A DNA stretch of 64,000 nt from Ferrovibrio sp965278975. GTDB lineage: Bacteria > Pseudomonadota > Alphaproteobacteria > Ferrovibrionales > Ferrovibrionaceae. Shown here piece after piece: positions 1 to 7,811 of the stretch (position 1 is its first letter; each line of letters opens with the position of its first letter). The stretch covers positions 1,674,001 to 1,738,000 of the forward strand of contig NZ_OZ257126.1 of NCBI RefSeq assembly GCF_965278975.1, written 5' to 3'. Made by a program: the position numbers and the translations under genes. The notes beneath the pieces are model-generated. The model ran no database searches, was not told where the DNA came from, and saw only the letters and a list, made by a program, of their open reading frames with translations.

Positions 1-132
1 CAGGCCCTGGCTCTGGCGCATGCCCATGGCCAGCGACAGCATCACGGCGGCGCCGGCCAGGATCCAGATGCTCTGGGCGCGGGTCAGACTCGGGTGATGG
101 AACGGCGAGCTTTGATGAGAAGTTTGGGTCAT
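1..132 (-). CDS. MFS transporter, N-terminal fragment
   Basis: Only the first 44 codons lie inside the window; the gene continues past the left edge. After a short polar start the translation runs into a hydrophobic helix (WILAGAAVMLSLAMGMRQS). The GMRQSxG pattern just after the first helix is typical of major facilitator superfamily members of the oxalate/formate-antiporter or monocarboxylate-transporter-like branch. The family call rests on this short match alone. It is divergent from the DUF4189 gene, and the 228-base gap between them carries two direct ATTGTAT copies at 209-215 and 220-226 that could be a regulator site. The substrate cannot be inferred. Confidence 0.55.
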   Translation of the reverse strand, partial: MTQTSHQSSPFHHPSLTRAQSIWILAGAAVMLSLAMGMRQSQGL

Positions 133-360
133 CGGTCGGCTGCTTGTTTTTTTATGGTCTCGGGCTGGCGCGAAAATGGCGCGGGGCAGCGCCAAAGTCC
201 AGCGCGGGATTGTATTAAGATTGTATCACTGCGACCTGACATACTGAGTTGGTGACGCGGGTGCGAATTTTCGCTGCCGATGCCGTGCCGGCATTCCGTT
301 TGTAACCGGCTTCCCATACTATCCCTTCGCGGTTTAACGCAAAAAACGAGGGGAAAAATC

Positions 361-741
361 ATGTTCAAAAGCTTCGCTCAGACACTCGCCATCGTCCTGT
401 TCACGTCGCTGCTTGCGCTGTCTCCGGCCAGCCTGTCCACGGCCCTGGCGGCCGGCGCCATCGCGGTGGACGACGAGGAGGGTGAGAACCCGACCGATGT
501 GGGCTACGGCATCGGCTACGGCTCCAGCCGCGAGGAAGCCGCCACGGCGGCGATGGCCGAATGCCGCAAGAGCGGCAACAAGGGCTGCAAGGTGGCGGTG
601 CGCTTCGATACCTGCGGCGCCTATGCCGCCTCGAAGGCGCATTACGGCGTCGGCTGGGGCGCCAGCAAGGCGGTTGCCACGGCGGCGGCACTGGAAAGCT
701 GCGGCGCCGGCTGCAAGCTGGTGGTCGCCGACTGCGAATAA
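361..741 (+). CDS. Secreted DUF4189-domain protein
   Basis: A 126-residue protein with an N-terminal signal peptide (hydrophobic core around residues 8-30, cleavage expected near ALAAG). The mature part contains two similar units, GYGSSREEAATAAMAEC and GVGWGASKAVATAAALESC, each followed by a further cysteine. This doubled Gly-Ala-Cys pattern is characteristic of DUF4189, a small periplasmic or secreted family of unknown function. The ATG was chosen because a purine-rich GAGGGG lies at the right distance; an in-frame upstream ATG at 280 has no such signal. Six cysteines in the mature part suggest disulfides. No operon partner is obvious. Confidence 0.75.
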   Translation: MFKSFAQTLAIVLFTSLLALSPASLSTALAAGAIAVDDEEGENPTDVGYGIGYGSSREEAATAAMAECRKSGNKGCKVAVRFDTCGAYAASKAHYGVGWGASKAVATAAALESCGAGCKLVVADCE

Positions 742-752
742 GCTTCAAGAAG

Positions 753-783
753 TCGCGGCTGGTCAATCCCGGACCGGCCGCGA
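753..783 (+). terminator. Hairpin between the DUF4189 and M20 genes
   Basis: A 12-bp stem (TCGCGGCTGGTC paired with GACCGGCCGCGA, one G-U pair) closes a 7-base loop just after the DUF4189 stop codon. There is no T-run behind it, so it may be a Rho-assisted terminator or an mRNA-stabilising structure rather than an intrinsic terminator. Confidence 0.4.
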
Positions 784-846
784 TGCTTGCCTTGCTGGCC
801 GGGCAATGCTGTTCTAGTCGCAACCAGCCTTAGTCGGAATACAGCC

Positions 847-2043
847 ATGACCCAGGATATCCTCAACAGCCTCAAGGGTATCGAGGCGGACCTCATCCGT
901 ATCCGCCGCGACATCCACAAGCATCCCGAAACCGCCTTCGAGGAAGTGCGCACCGCCGATCTGGTGGCTGCCAAGCTGACCGAATGGGGCATCCCGGTGC
1001 ATCGCGGCCTGGCCAAGACTGGCGTGGTCGGCACGCTTCACGGCAGCGGTAACGAGGGCAGCCGCAGCATCGGCCTGCGCGCCGACATGGATGCGCTGAA
1101 CCTGCTGGAGCGCAACACCTTCGATTATGCCTCGGTGCATAAGGGCAAGATGCATGCCTGCGGCCATGACGGCCATACCGCCATGCTGCTCGGCGCCGCG
1201 CGCTATCTTTCCGAACACCGCAATTTCAGCGGCACGCTGCATTTCATCTTCCAGCCGGCCGAAGAAGGCGAGGGCGGTGCGCGGGTGATGATTGAGCAAG
1301 GCCTGTTTGATCAGTTCCCCTGCGATGCGGTCTACGGCATGCACAATATTCCCGGCCTGCCGCTGGGCCAGTTTGCCATCCGGCCCGGTTCGATGATGGC
1401 GGCTTCCGATACATGGACGGTGGTGTTCCGTGGCACCGGCGGCCATGGCGCCATGCCGCATATGGGCACCGATCCGACCCAGCCGGCGGCCAGCTTCGTC
1501 ACCGCGACGCAGAATATCATCGGCCGCAATGTCTCGCCGCAGCATGCTGCCGTGCTCAGCGTTGGCCATATTGCCGCCGGCTCCTATGGCTCGCCGAACG
1601 TGATCCCGGCGGAAGTGACGGTGCGCGGCACCGCGCGCAGCTACACCCCGGCGGACCGCGACCTGCTGGAGCGCCGTTTGGGCGAGGCCGCCCAGGGCAT
1701 CGCTGCCGCCCATGGCTGCAGTGTGGAATACCATTACCTGCGGCGTTATCCGCCGCTGGTGAATGCCAACGCGCAGACCGATATCGCCTTGCGCGCGGCG
1801 GCAGCCACCGTGGGTGCTGCCAATGTCGATGGCGATGTGGAGCGGCTCACGGGTGCTGAAGACTTCGCCTTCATGCTGGAGAAGAAGCCCGGCGCCTATA
1901 TTCTCTTGGGCAATGGCGGCAGTGTGGAAGATGGCTCCTGCCATTATGTCCACACACCACATTACGACTTCAACGACCAGGCCTTGGTCACCGGCGTTGC
2001 CTACTGGGTCAATCTCGTCGCGGAAGAACTCGGCCAGCGCTAA
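847..2043 (+). CDS. M20 family amidohydrolase (hippurate hydrolase-like)
   Basis: A 398-residue metal-dependent amidohydrolase of the M20D branch, which includes hippurate hydrolase, N-acyl-amino-acid deacylase and IAA-amino-acid hydrolase. It hydrolyses the amide bond of an N-acyl amino acid in the cytoplasm. Metal-site motifs are visible: RADMDAL near residue 78, HACGHDGH at 103-110 and PAEEGEGG around 137-144, with a dimerisation domain in the middle and a C-terminal HTPHYDFND. The length fits the family. The ATG at 847 was preferred to the upstream in-frame ATG at 787, which would extend into the intergenic hairpin. It ends tail-to-tail with the sigma-54 regulator, overlapping by four bases. 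The substrate cannot be fixed from sequence. Confidence 0.85.
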   Translation: MTQDILNSLKGIEADLIRIRRDIHKHPETAFEEVRTADLVAAKLTEWGIPVHRGLAKTGVVGTLHGSGNEGSRSIGLRADMDALNLLERNTFDYASVHKGKMHACGHDGHTAMLLGAARYLSEHRNFSGTLHFIFQPAEEGEGGARVMIEQGLFDQFPCDAVYGMHNIPGLPLGQFAIRPGSMMAASDTWTVVFRGTGGHGAMPHMGTDPTQPAASFVTATQNIIGRNVSPQHAAVLSVGHIAAGSYGSPNVIPAEVTVRGTARSYTPADRDLLERRLGEAAQGIAAAHGCSVEYHYLRRYPPLVNANAQTDIALRAAAATVGAANVDGDVERLTGAEDFAFMLEKKPGAYILLGNGGSVEDGSCHYVHTPHYDFNDQALVTGVAYWVNLVAEELGQR

Positions 2044-3941
2044 GGCTGCGCGCGCTCATACCGGATACCCAGCGCCTTGATGCGTGACGCCAGCGTGGTC
2101 GGCTTCACGTCCAGCCGCGCCGCCGCCCCTTCCGGGCCGAAAACGCGGCCATTGCTGGCTTCCAGCGCGGCCAGGATGTTATGCCGGTCGCGCTCGCGGC
2201 GGTCGGCTTCGGTGAGCAGCGCGTTGCTTTTCAGCGGTATGGCTGCCGGCATGGCCGGCGCCGCGGTATCGGGCAGGTCCAGGCGCAGGCGGCCCTGGCG
2301 CGCCAGGATCGCGGCGCGCTCAATCACGTTTTCCAACTCGCGCACATTGCCTGGCCAGCCATAGCGTTCCAGGCGGCGGATATCGCCTTCGGTCAGGCGC
2401 AGGTCGCTGGTCTTGAGCTTGCGCGCATTGCCGCGCAGGAAATGCGAGGCCAGCAGCGCGATATCTTCGCGCCGCTCGCGCAGCGGCACGGATTCGATCG
2501 GCACCACATTGAGGCGGAAATACAGGTCTTCGCGGAAGCGGCCCTGGCGCACTTCCTGGCGCAGGTCGCGGTTGGTGGCGGCGATCACGCGCACAGCCAC
2601 CGCCCGGGTGCGTTCCTCACCCACGCGCTCGAACTGGCCTTCCTGCAACACGCGCAGCAGCTTGCCTTGCAGCTCCAGCGGAATCTCTCCCACTTCATCC
2701 AGGAACAGCGTGCCGCCATCGGCCAGTTCAAACCGCCCGACGCGGTCGCGCAGCGCACCGGTGAAAGCGCCGCGCACATGGCCGAAGAATTCACTCTCGA
2801 ACAGCTCGCGCGGAATCGCCGCGCAGTTGACGCGGATCAGCGGCCGGTCGGAGCGTTTGCTCGCCTCGTGAATGGCGCGCGCGATCAGCTCCTTGCCGGT
2901 GCCGCTCTCGCCCGTCACCAGCACCGTGGCATCGGTGGGCGCCACCAGCTCAATCTGGCGCAGCAGGTTCTGCACGGCGGCGGATTGCCCGATGATGCCG
3001 CGATGATTGCCTTCAAGGCGGATTTCTTCCTGAAGGTAGGCATTCTCCAGTTCCAGCTTGCGGCGCAGCGTATCCACTTCCTCAAGGGCGGCGCGCAACT
3101 TTTCTTCCGCCTCGCGGCGATGGCCGATATCGCGGAACACGATCACCGCGCCCACCACCACGCCACGGTCGCGGATCGGCGTGGAGGTGTATTCCACCCA
3201 GACCGGCTGGCCCGAGCGATGCCAGAACACTTCGTTATCCACCTGATGCACGGCGCCATCGCGGAAGGCGCCGTAGATCGGGCAATCCTCATGCGGGTAG
3301 TGGCTGCCGTCATGCCGGGTGTGATGCACGATGGTGTGCATGTCCTTGCCCACCAGTTCCTCGGCGGGCCAGCCCAGCATGCGCTCGGCGGCGGGATTGA
3401 CGAAGGTGGTCTTGCCCTCGGCATTGACGCCGTAGATGCCTTCACCGGCGGCGCGCAGGATCAGCTGGTTCTCGCGCTCGACATCGCGGAAGAACCTTTC
3501 CACCCGCTGCCACTCGGCCAAACCGCCGCGCACATAGCCCGCCGCTGCCTCGTCCACCTGGCGGCGGCGGCGCGCTTCCAGGTCGCTGATGGTGATCAGC
3601 AGGCCCGGCTTTTCGCCGTTCAAGACCGCGCCGGCATATTCCACCTTCAGCGCCGCGCCGGTGGCGTGCCGCGGTTGCAGGTCGGCGCTCCAGTAATGCC
3701 CCTGGGCCAGCACCGCCTCGCTGAACACCACCAGGGCCGGTACCTGGTCCGGGTGCAGCGCGCTCACGGCACTGCCGCGCAAAGCGGCACGGTCATAACC
3801 CAGCAGGCGGCAGGCGGCGGGATTGGCATCCAGCACCCGGTCGGCATAGGGGTCCACCACCAGCATGGCATCCGGGCAATGCTCGAAAACCGCGCCAAAC
3901 ATTTCCGGGATTTCGCTCGCCAAGGGTCTGCAACCTCTCAT
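2040..3941 (-). CDS. cynF: Sigma-54-dependent PAS-PAS-AAA-Fis activator, CynF type
   Basis: A 633-residue bacterial enhancer-binding protein. Two PAS sensor domains occupy roughly residues 10-125 and 155-275; the second carries a DGSHYPHEDCPI segment, a His/Cys signature seen in a subset of sensory PAS domains. A short coiled coil leads into an AAA+ domain with Walker A GESGTGKE, an intact GAFTGA loop that contacts sigma-54, and Walker B GGTLFLDEVGEI. A Fis-type helix-turn-helix ends the protein. There is no receiver domain, so it probably senses a ligand or redox state directly. It is divergent from cynABDS, and a sigma-54 promoter sits in front of cynA. A sigma-54 regulator named cynF is known from the Pseudomonas pseudoalcaligenes cynFABDS cluster; assigning that name here rests on context. 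Confidence 0.85.
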   Translation of the reverse strand: MRGCRPLASEIPEMFGAVFEHCPDAMLVVDPYADRVLDANPAACRLLGYDRAALRGSAVSALHPDQVPALVVFSEAVLAQGHYWSADLQPRHATGAALKVEYAGAVLNGEKPGLLITISDLEARRRRQVDEAAAGYVRGGLAEWQRVERFFRDVERENQLILRAAGEGIYGVNAEGKTTFVNPAAERMLGWPAEELVGKDMHTIVHHTRHDGSHYPHEDCPIYGAFRDGAVHQVDNEVFWHRSGQPVWVEYTSTPIRDRGVVVGAVIVFRDIGHRREAEEKLRAALEEVDTLRRKLELENAYLQEEIRLEGNHRGIIGQSAAVQNLLRQIELVAPTDATVLVTGESGTGKELIARAIHEASKRSDRPLIRVNCAAIPRELFESEFFGHVRGAFTGALRDRVGRFELADGGTLFLDEVGEIPLELQGKLLRVLQEGQFERVGEERTRAVAVRVIAATNRDLRQEVRQGRFREDLYFRLNVVPIESVPLRERREDIALLASHFLRGNARKLKTSDLRLTEGDIRRLERYGWPGNVRELENVIERAAILARQGRLRLDLPDTAAPAMPAAIPLKSNALLTEADRRERDRHNILAALEASNGRVFGPEGAAARLDVKPTTLASRIKALGIRYERAQP

Positions 3942-3946
3942 TAGTA

Positions 3947-4004
3947 ACGAAATATCGTAATTATGATTACGCTTTTTCGTATTATACGAATTCTCGTAGC
4001 GAGA
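3947..4004. promoter_or_regulatory. Cluster of palindromes, candidate activator (UAS) sites
   Basis: Four short inverted repeats lie side by side in an A/T-rich stretch: ACGA-N4-TCGT (3947-3958), CGTAAT-N4-ATTACG (3956-3971), TTCGTAT-T-ATACGAA (3976-3990) and TCTCG-TAG-CGAGA (3992-4004). They start only a few bases before the cynF start codon and end about 65 bases upstream of the -24 element of cynA. That is the usual place for enhancer-binding-protein sites, and the position also allows autoregulation of cynF. Binding by CynF is inferred, not shown. Confidence 0.6.
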
Positions 4005-4027
4005 GCGAGCAGATTCGGCGGTATTCC

Positions 4028-4049
4028 GATTCCTGGATTACCGGGAATC
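4028..4049. promoter_or_regulatory. Imperfect inverted repeat between activator sites and cyn promoter
   Basis: GATTCCTGG-ATTA-CCGGGAATC: nine-base arms with a single mismatch, 20 bases upstream of the sigma-54 promoter. It could be a second regulator site or simply a structural element. Confidence 0.35.
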
Positions 4050-4068
4050 TGTAGCCGGGCCATAAACG

Positions 4069-4084
4069 TGGCATGATGCTTGCT
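4069..4084 (+). promoter_or_regulatory. Sigma-54 (-24/-12) promoter of the cyn operon
   Basis: The stretch TGGCATGATGCTTGCT matches the sigma-54 consensus TGGCACG-N4-TTGCW at all but one conserved position. The invariant GG and GC dinucleotides are separated by exactly ten bases. It lies 86 bases upstream of the cynA start codon. The divergent gene encodes a sigma-54 activator, which supports the call strongly. Confidence 0.85.
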
Positions 4085-4169
4085 CCTCTCTGGTGGAAAG
4101 AATGCATTTGTTTCGGGCGGGGGAATTTCTGCTCGAAAATTAGGCACCATCAGAGACGGAGACCGCTGC

Positions 4170-5567
4170 ATGTCGCTGTTCCAGGATCCCTTCGACGCCA
4201 ATACCCGCCTCGACGCCTGCCCGTGCGGCAAGCACAACACCCTGGCGGCGCATAACGCCGATGTGGCGGAATGGCAGCGCCAGACCCAGCTTCGCCTCAC
4301 CACCGCCGCCGACGAAGAAAAGCGCCTGACCAGCGCCGTCGACCAGGCGGTAATCCGCGCCCTGATCCCGAACGACACCACCCGCCGCCGCGTGCTGCAT
4401 GCCGTCGGCGCCGGCACGCTGCTTTCCGCCATCGAGCAGTTCTTCCCGCTGGCTACCGCGCGCGAGGCCTTCGCGCAGGACAAGGCGCCGCTGGAGAAGA
4501 AGGACCTCAAGGTCGGCTTCATCGCCATCACCTGCGCCACGCCGATCATCATGGCGCATCCGATGGGCTTCTATTCCAAGCATGGCCTGAATGTGGAAGT
4601 GGTGAAGACCGCCGGCTGGGCGGTGATCCGCGACAAGACCCTGAACAAGGAATATGACGCCGCGCATATGCTGTCGCCGATGCCGCTGGCGATCACCACC
4701 GGCACCGGCTCGGCGCCGATCCCCTACACCATGCCGGCGGTGGAAAACATCAACGGCCAGGCCATCACGCTCAGCGTCAAGCACAAGGACAAGCGCGACC
4801 CGAAGCAGTGGAAGGGCTTCAAGCTAGCCGTGCCGTTCGACTATTCGATGCACAATTACCTGCTGCGCTACTATCTGGCCGAACATGGCATCGACCCGGA
4901 TACCGATGTGCAGATCCGTTCGGTGCCGCCGCCGGAAATGGTCGCCAACCTGCGCGCCGACAATATCGACGGCTTCCTGGCGCCGGATCCGGTGAACCAG
5001 CGCGCCGTCTATGACGGCGTCGGCTTCATCCACCTGCTGACCAAGGAAATCTGGGACGGCCATCCCTGCTGCGCCTTCGCCGCCAGCCAGGAATTCGTTT
5101 CCACGATGCCGAATACCTACCGCGCCCTGCTGCGTGCCATCATCGAAGCCACCGCTTACGCCACCAAGGCGGAGAACCGTAAGCAGATCGCCGAAGCCAT
5201 CGCGCCGGCGGCCTATCTCAACCAGCCGGTGACGGTGGTGGAGCAGGTACTCACCGGCACCTTCGCCGATGGCCTGGGCAATGTGAAGAAGGTGCCGGAC
5301 CGCATCGATTTCGCACCCTTCCCGTGGCAGAGCTTCGGCATCTGGATTCTCACGCAGATGAAGCGCTGGGGCCAGCTCAAGGGCGATGTGGATTACCAGA
5401 AGGTCGCCGAGCAGGTGTTCCTCGCCACCGACACCCAGAAGCTGATGCAGGATGTCGGCCTCACGCCGCCGTCCAGCCCGTACAAGACCTTCTCGGTGAT
5501 GGGCAAGGCGTTCGATCCGTCCAAGCCCGCCGAATACATCAATTCGTTCAAGATCAAGCGGGCCTGA
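4170..5567 (+). CDS. cynA: Cyanate ABC transporter substrate-binding protein (NrtA/CmpA family)
   Basis: A 465-residue solute-binding protein of the nitrate/bicarbonate/cyanate (NrtA/CmpA) family, presumed to deliver cyanate to CynBD. It has an unusual layout: about 75 residues with a Cys motif (CPCGKHN) and an amphipathic helix come first, then a twin-arginine-like segment (TTRRRVLHAVGAGTLLSAI) near residues 70-95, and only then the binding-protein fold starting at KVGFIAITCATPI. This fits Tat export, but with a long n-region. The ATG at 4170 follows a GAGACGGAGA purine tract; an in-frame ATG at 4080 would overlap the sigma-54 promoter and is rejected. First gene of a tight operon ending in cyanase, which is the main reason for choosing cyanate over nitrate or taurine. 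Confidence 0.8.
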   Translation: MSLFQDPFDANTRLDACPCGKHNTLAAHNADVAEWQRQTQLRLTTAADEEKRLTSAVDQAVIRALIPNDTTRRRVLHAVGAGTLLSAIEQFFPLATAREAFAQDKAPLEKKDLKVGFIAITCATPIIMAHPMGFYSKHGLNVEVVKTAGWAVIRDKTLNKEYDAAHMLSPMPLAITTGTGSAPIPYTMPAVENINGQAITLSVKHKDKRDPKQWKGFKLAVPFDYSMHNYLLRYYLAEHGIDPDTDVQIRSVPPPEMVANLRADNIDGFLAPDPVNQRAVYDGVGFIHLLTKEIWDGHPCCAFAASQEFVSTMPNTYRALLRAIIEATAYATKAENRKQIAEAIAPAAYLNQPVTVVEQVLTGTFADGLGNVKKVPDRIDFAPFPWQSFGIWILTQMKRWGQLKGDVDYQKVAEQVFLATDTQKLMQDVGLTPPSSPYKTFSVMGKAFDPSKPAEYINSFKIKRA

Positions 5568-5570
5568 TCA

Positions 5571-6410
5571 ATGAAGCTGTCCTTCCGCCTGCGTGCTGCT
5601 GCGGTTTCGCTCGCGCTGCTCATTGCCCTGCTTGCCGCCTGGCAGATCGGCACCATGGGCACCGGCACCACGCAGGCGATGGACCCGGAATACGCCAAGC
5701 TGATGGGCCTCACCGCCACCCAGGGCAAATCGGCCATGCCGGGGCCCTGGGATGTGGCGAAGATTCTGGGCAAGCATCTCGCCGATCCGTTCTATGTGAA
5801 GGGGCCGAACGACCAGGGCATCGGCATCCAGCTGATCTATTCCATCGGCCGCGTCGCGCTCGGCTTCGGCCTCGCGGTGATCGTCGCGGTGCCGCTCGGT
5901 TTCCTGATCGGCCTGTCGCCGTTGTTCCGCCAGGCGCTTGATCCGTTCATTCAGGTGATGCGTCCGGTATCGCCATTGGCCTGGATGCCGCTGGCGCTCT
6001 ACACCATCAAGGACAGTGGCATTTCCTCGATCTTCGTCATCTTCATCTGCTCGGTCTGGCCGATGCTGACCAACACGGCGTTTGCGGTGGCGAATGTGCG
6101 CAAGGAATGGCTGAACGTGGCGCGCACGCTCGAAGTCGGCACCATGCGCCGCATCTTCCGCGTGCTGCTGCCGGCCGCCGCCCCCACCATCCTCACCGGC
6201 ATGCGCATCTCGATCTCAATTGCCTGGCTGGTGATCGTGGCCGCAGAAATGCTCGTGGGCGGCACCGGCATCGGCTACTTCGTCTGGAACGAATGGAACA
6301 ACCTGTCCATCGCCAACGTCATAAACGCCATCCTGTTCATCGGCGTGGTCGGCATGCTGCTCGACCAGCTGCTCGGTCTTGCCGTGCGCGCCGTGACCTA
6401 TCCTGAGTAA
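5571..6410 (+). CDS. cynB: Cyanate ABC transporter permease
   Basis: A 279-residue inner-membrane permease of the NrtB/SsuC/TauC class. It has an N-terminal hydrophobic anchor, a periplasmic stretch of about 60 residues, then the binding-protein-dependent transport core with five to six membrane helices. The EAA-type coupling loop reads EVGTMRRIFRVLLPAAAPTILTGMRIS. The TMGTGTTQAM segment after helix 1 resembles that of nitrate/cyanate permeases. It starts three bases after the cynA stop and is followed six bases later by cynD, so the three parts are surely co-expressed. Confidence 0.85.
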   Translation: MKLSFRLRAAAVSLALLIALLAAWQIGTMGTGTTQAMDPEYAKLMGLTATQGKSAMPGPWDVAKILGKHLADPFYVKGPNDQGIGIQLIYSIGRVALGFGLAVIVAVPLGFLIGLSPLFRQALDPFIQVMRPVSPLAWMPLALYTIKDSGISSIFVIFICSVWPMLTNTAFAVANVRKEWLNVARTLEVGTMRRIFRVLLPAAAPTILTGMRISISIAWLVIVAAEMLVGGTGIGYFVWNEWNNLSIANVINAILFIGVVGMLLDQLLGLAVRAVTYPE

Positions 6411-6416
6411 AGCACC

Positions 6417-7298
6417 ATGACCCAGCCTTTCATTCAGGTGCAGGAACTCGCCCGCCGCTTTGCCGCGCCCGATGGCAGCACCACCACGGTGTTCGAGAAT
6501 GCCTGGTTCAATATCGAGCAGGGCGAATTCGTCTGCATCATCGGCCATTCCGGCTGCGGCAAGACCACGGTGCTGAATATCCTGGCCGGTCTCGACAAGC
6601 CCTCGCACGGCGCCATCCTGCTGGAAGACAAGGAAGTGGATGGCCCCAGCCTGGACCGCGCCGTGGTGTTTCAGAGCCACGCGCTGATGCCGTGGATGAC
6701 GGTGGAGCAGAATGTTGCCTTCGCCGTCGCCTCGCGCTGGCCGAAATGGAGCAAGGACAAGGTCCGCGAGCAGGCGCGCAAGTTCATCGCCATGGTCGGC
6801 CTGGCGGGTGCGGAAGCGAAAAAGCCGTCGCAGCTTTCCGGCGGCATGAAGCAGCGCGTCGGCATTGCGCGTGCGCTTTCCATCGAGCCGAAGATGCTGC
6901 TGATGGATGAGCCGTTCTCGGCTTTGGATGCATTGACTCGTGGAACACTACAAGACGAAGTGCTGCGCATCCGCGCCGCCACGGGCTTGACGGTGTTCAT
7001 GATCACCCATGACGTGGATGAAGCCATCCTGCTGGCGGACCGTATCGTGCTGATGACCAACGGGCCGGGCGCCAGGATCGCCGAGATCCTCGTCAACACG
7101 CTGCCCAAGGACCGCCAGCGCGAAACCCTGCACCAGCAGCCGGAATACTACGCCATCCGCAATCACCTGCTGGATTTCCTGGTGCGGCGCTCCAAGAGCT
7201 TCGTGCCGCCGGCCGATTACGATCCGCGCAAGCCGCCGCAGGTGCGCGCTTCTTCCAAGCCGCCGGTGAGTGATCCGCTCACCGATGCCGCCGATTGA
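6417..7298 (+). CDS. cynD: Cyanate ABC transporter ATP-binding protein
   Basis: A 293-residue ATPase of the NrtD/SsuB/TauB class. Walker A GHSGCGKTT is at residues 43-51, the signature is LSGGMKQR, Walker B is MLLMDEPF, and the H-loop is THDVDEA. The C-terminal 50 residues form a Pro/Lys-rich tail beyond the nucleotide-binding domain, a feature also seen in nitrate/cyanate ATPases. It energises import through CynB. The gene lies between cynB and cynS with short gaps. Confidence 0.87.
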   Translation: MTQPFIQVQELARRFAAPDGSTTTVFENAWFNIEQGEFVCIIGHSGCGKTTVLNILAGLDKPSHGAILLEDKEVDGPSLDRAVVFQSHALMPWMTVEQNVAFAVASRWPKWSKDKVREQARKFIAMVGLAGAEAKKPSQLSGGMKQRVGIARALSIEPKMLLMDEPFSALDALTRGTLQDEVLRIRAATGLTVFMITHDVDEAILLADRIVLMTNGPGARIAEILVNTLPKDRQRETLHQQPEYYAIRNHLLDFLVRRSKSFVPPADYDPRKPPQVRASSKPPVSDPLTDAAD

Positions 7299-7329
7299 GT
7301 TTGTTCGCTGAAAAAACAGGAGAGAAACA

Positions 7330-7779
7330 GTGCAGCGCAGCGACGTCACCGAGAAAATCCTCGACACCAAGCGCCTGAAGGGCTGGACCTGGAAGGACAT
7401 CACCAAGAAGATCGATCCCAAGGAATCGACCATCTACCTGACCTGCGGTCTGCTCGGCCAGATGAAGCTGAAGCCGGAACAGGCCAAGAAGACCGCCAAG
7501 CTGTTCGGCCTCACCAAGCTGGAAGAGGCGTTGCTGGTGGAGATTCCCTATCGCGGTTCGCTGCCGCCGGGCCCACCCACCGATCCGACGATCTATCGCT
7601 TCTACGAGCTGGTGCAGGTTTACGGCACCACCTGGAAGGAACTGATCCATGAAGAATTCGGCGATGGCATCATGTCCGCCATCGATTTCAACATGACGAT
7701 GGAGCGCCTGCCCGATCCCAAGGGCGACCGCGTGAAGATCGTCATGACCGGCAAGTTCCTCGACTACAAGCGTTACTAA
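7330..7779 (+). CDS. cynS: Cyanate hydratase (cyanase)
   Basis: A 149-residue cyanase that converts cyanate and bicarbonate to carbamate, which breaks down to ammonia and CO2, letting cyanate serve as nitrogen source. The sequence is diagnostic: YRFYELVQVYGTTWKELIHE and the following GDGIMSAIDFNMTMERLPDP. Counting gives Arg90, Glu93 and Ser116, equivalent to catalytic Arg96, Glu99 and Ser122 of the E. coli enzyme with a constant offset of six. The N-terminal 80 residues are the helical domain used for decamer assembly. GTG is the start, with a GGAGAGAAA ribosome-binding tract just before it. It anchors the functional reading of the whole operon. Confidence 0.96.
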   Translation: MQRSDVTEKILDTKRLKGWTWKDITKKIDPKESTIYLTCGLLGQMKLKPEQAKKTAKLFGLTKLEEALLVEIPYRGSLPPGPPTDPTIYRFYELVQVYGTTWKELIHEEFGDGIMSAIDFNMTMERLPDPKGDRVKIVMTGKFLDYKRY

Positions 7780-7811
7780 AAAACAGCCGACGTCCCCAGA
7801 CGGAGTGGTTA

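Noticed and set aside
2181..3944. Long plus-strand open frame opposite cynF (587 codons)
   Set aside because: It is a GC-rich antisense shadow: the minus strand encodes a full PAS-AAA-Fis protein with all motifs, and the plus product has no recognisable domain.
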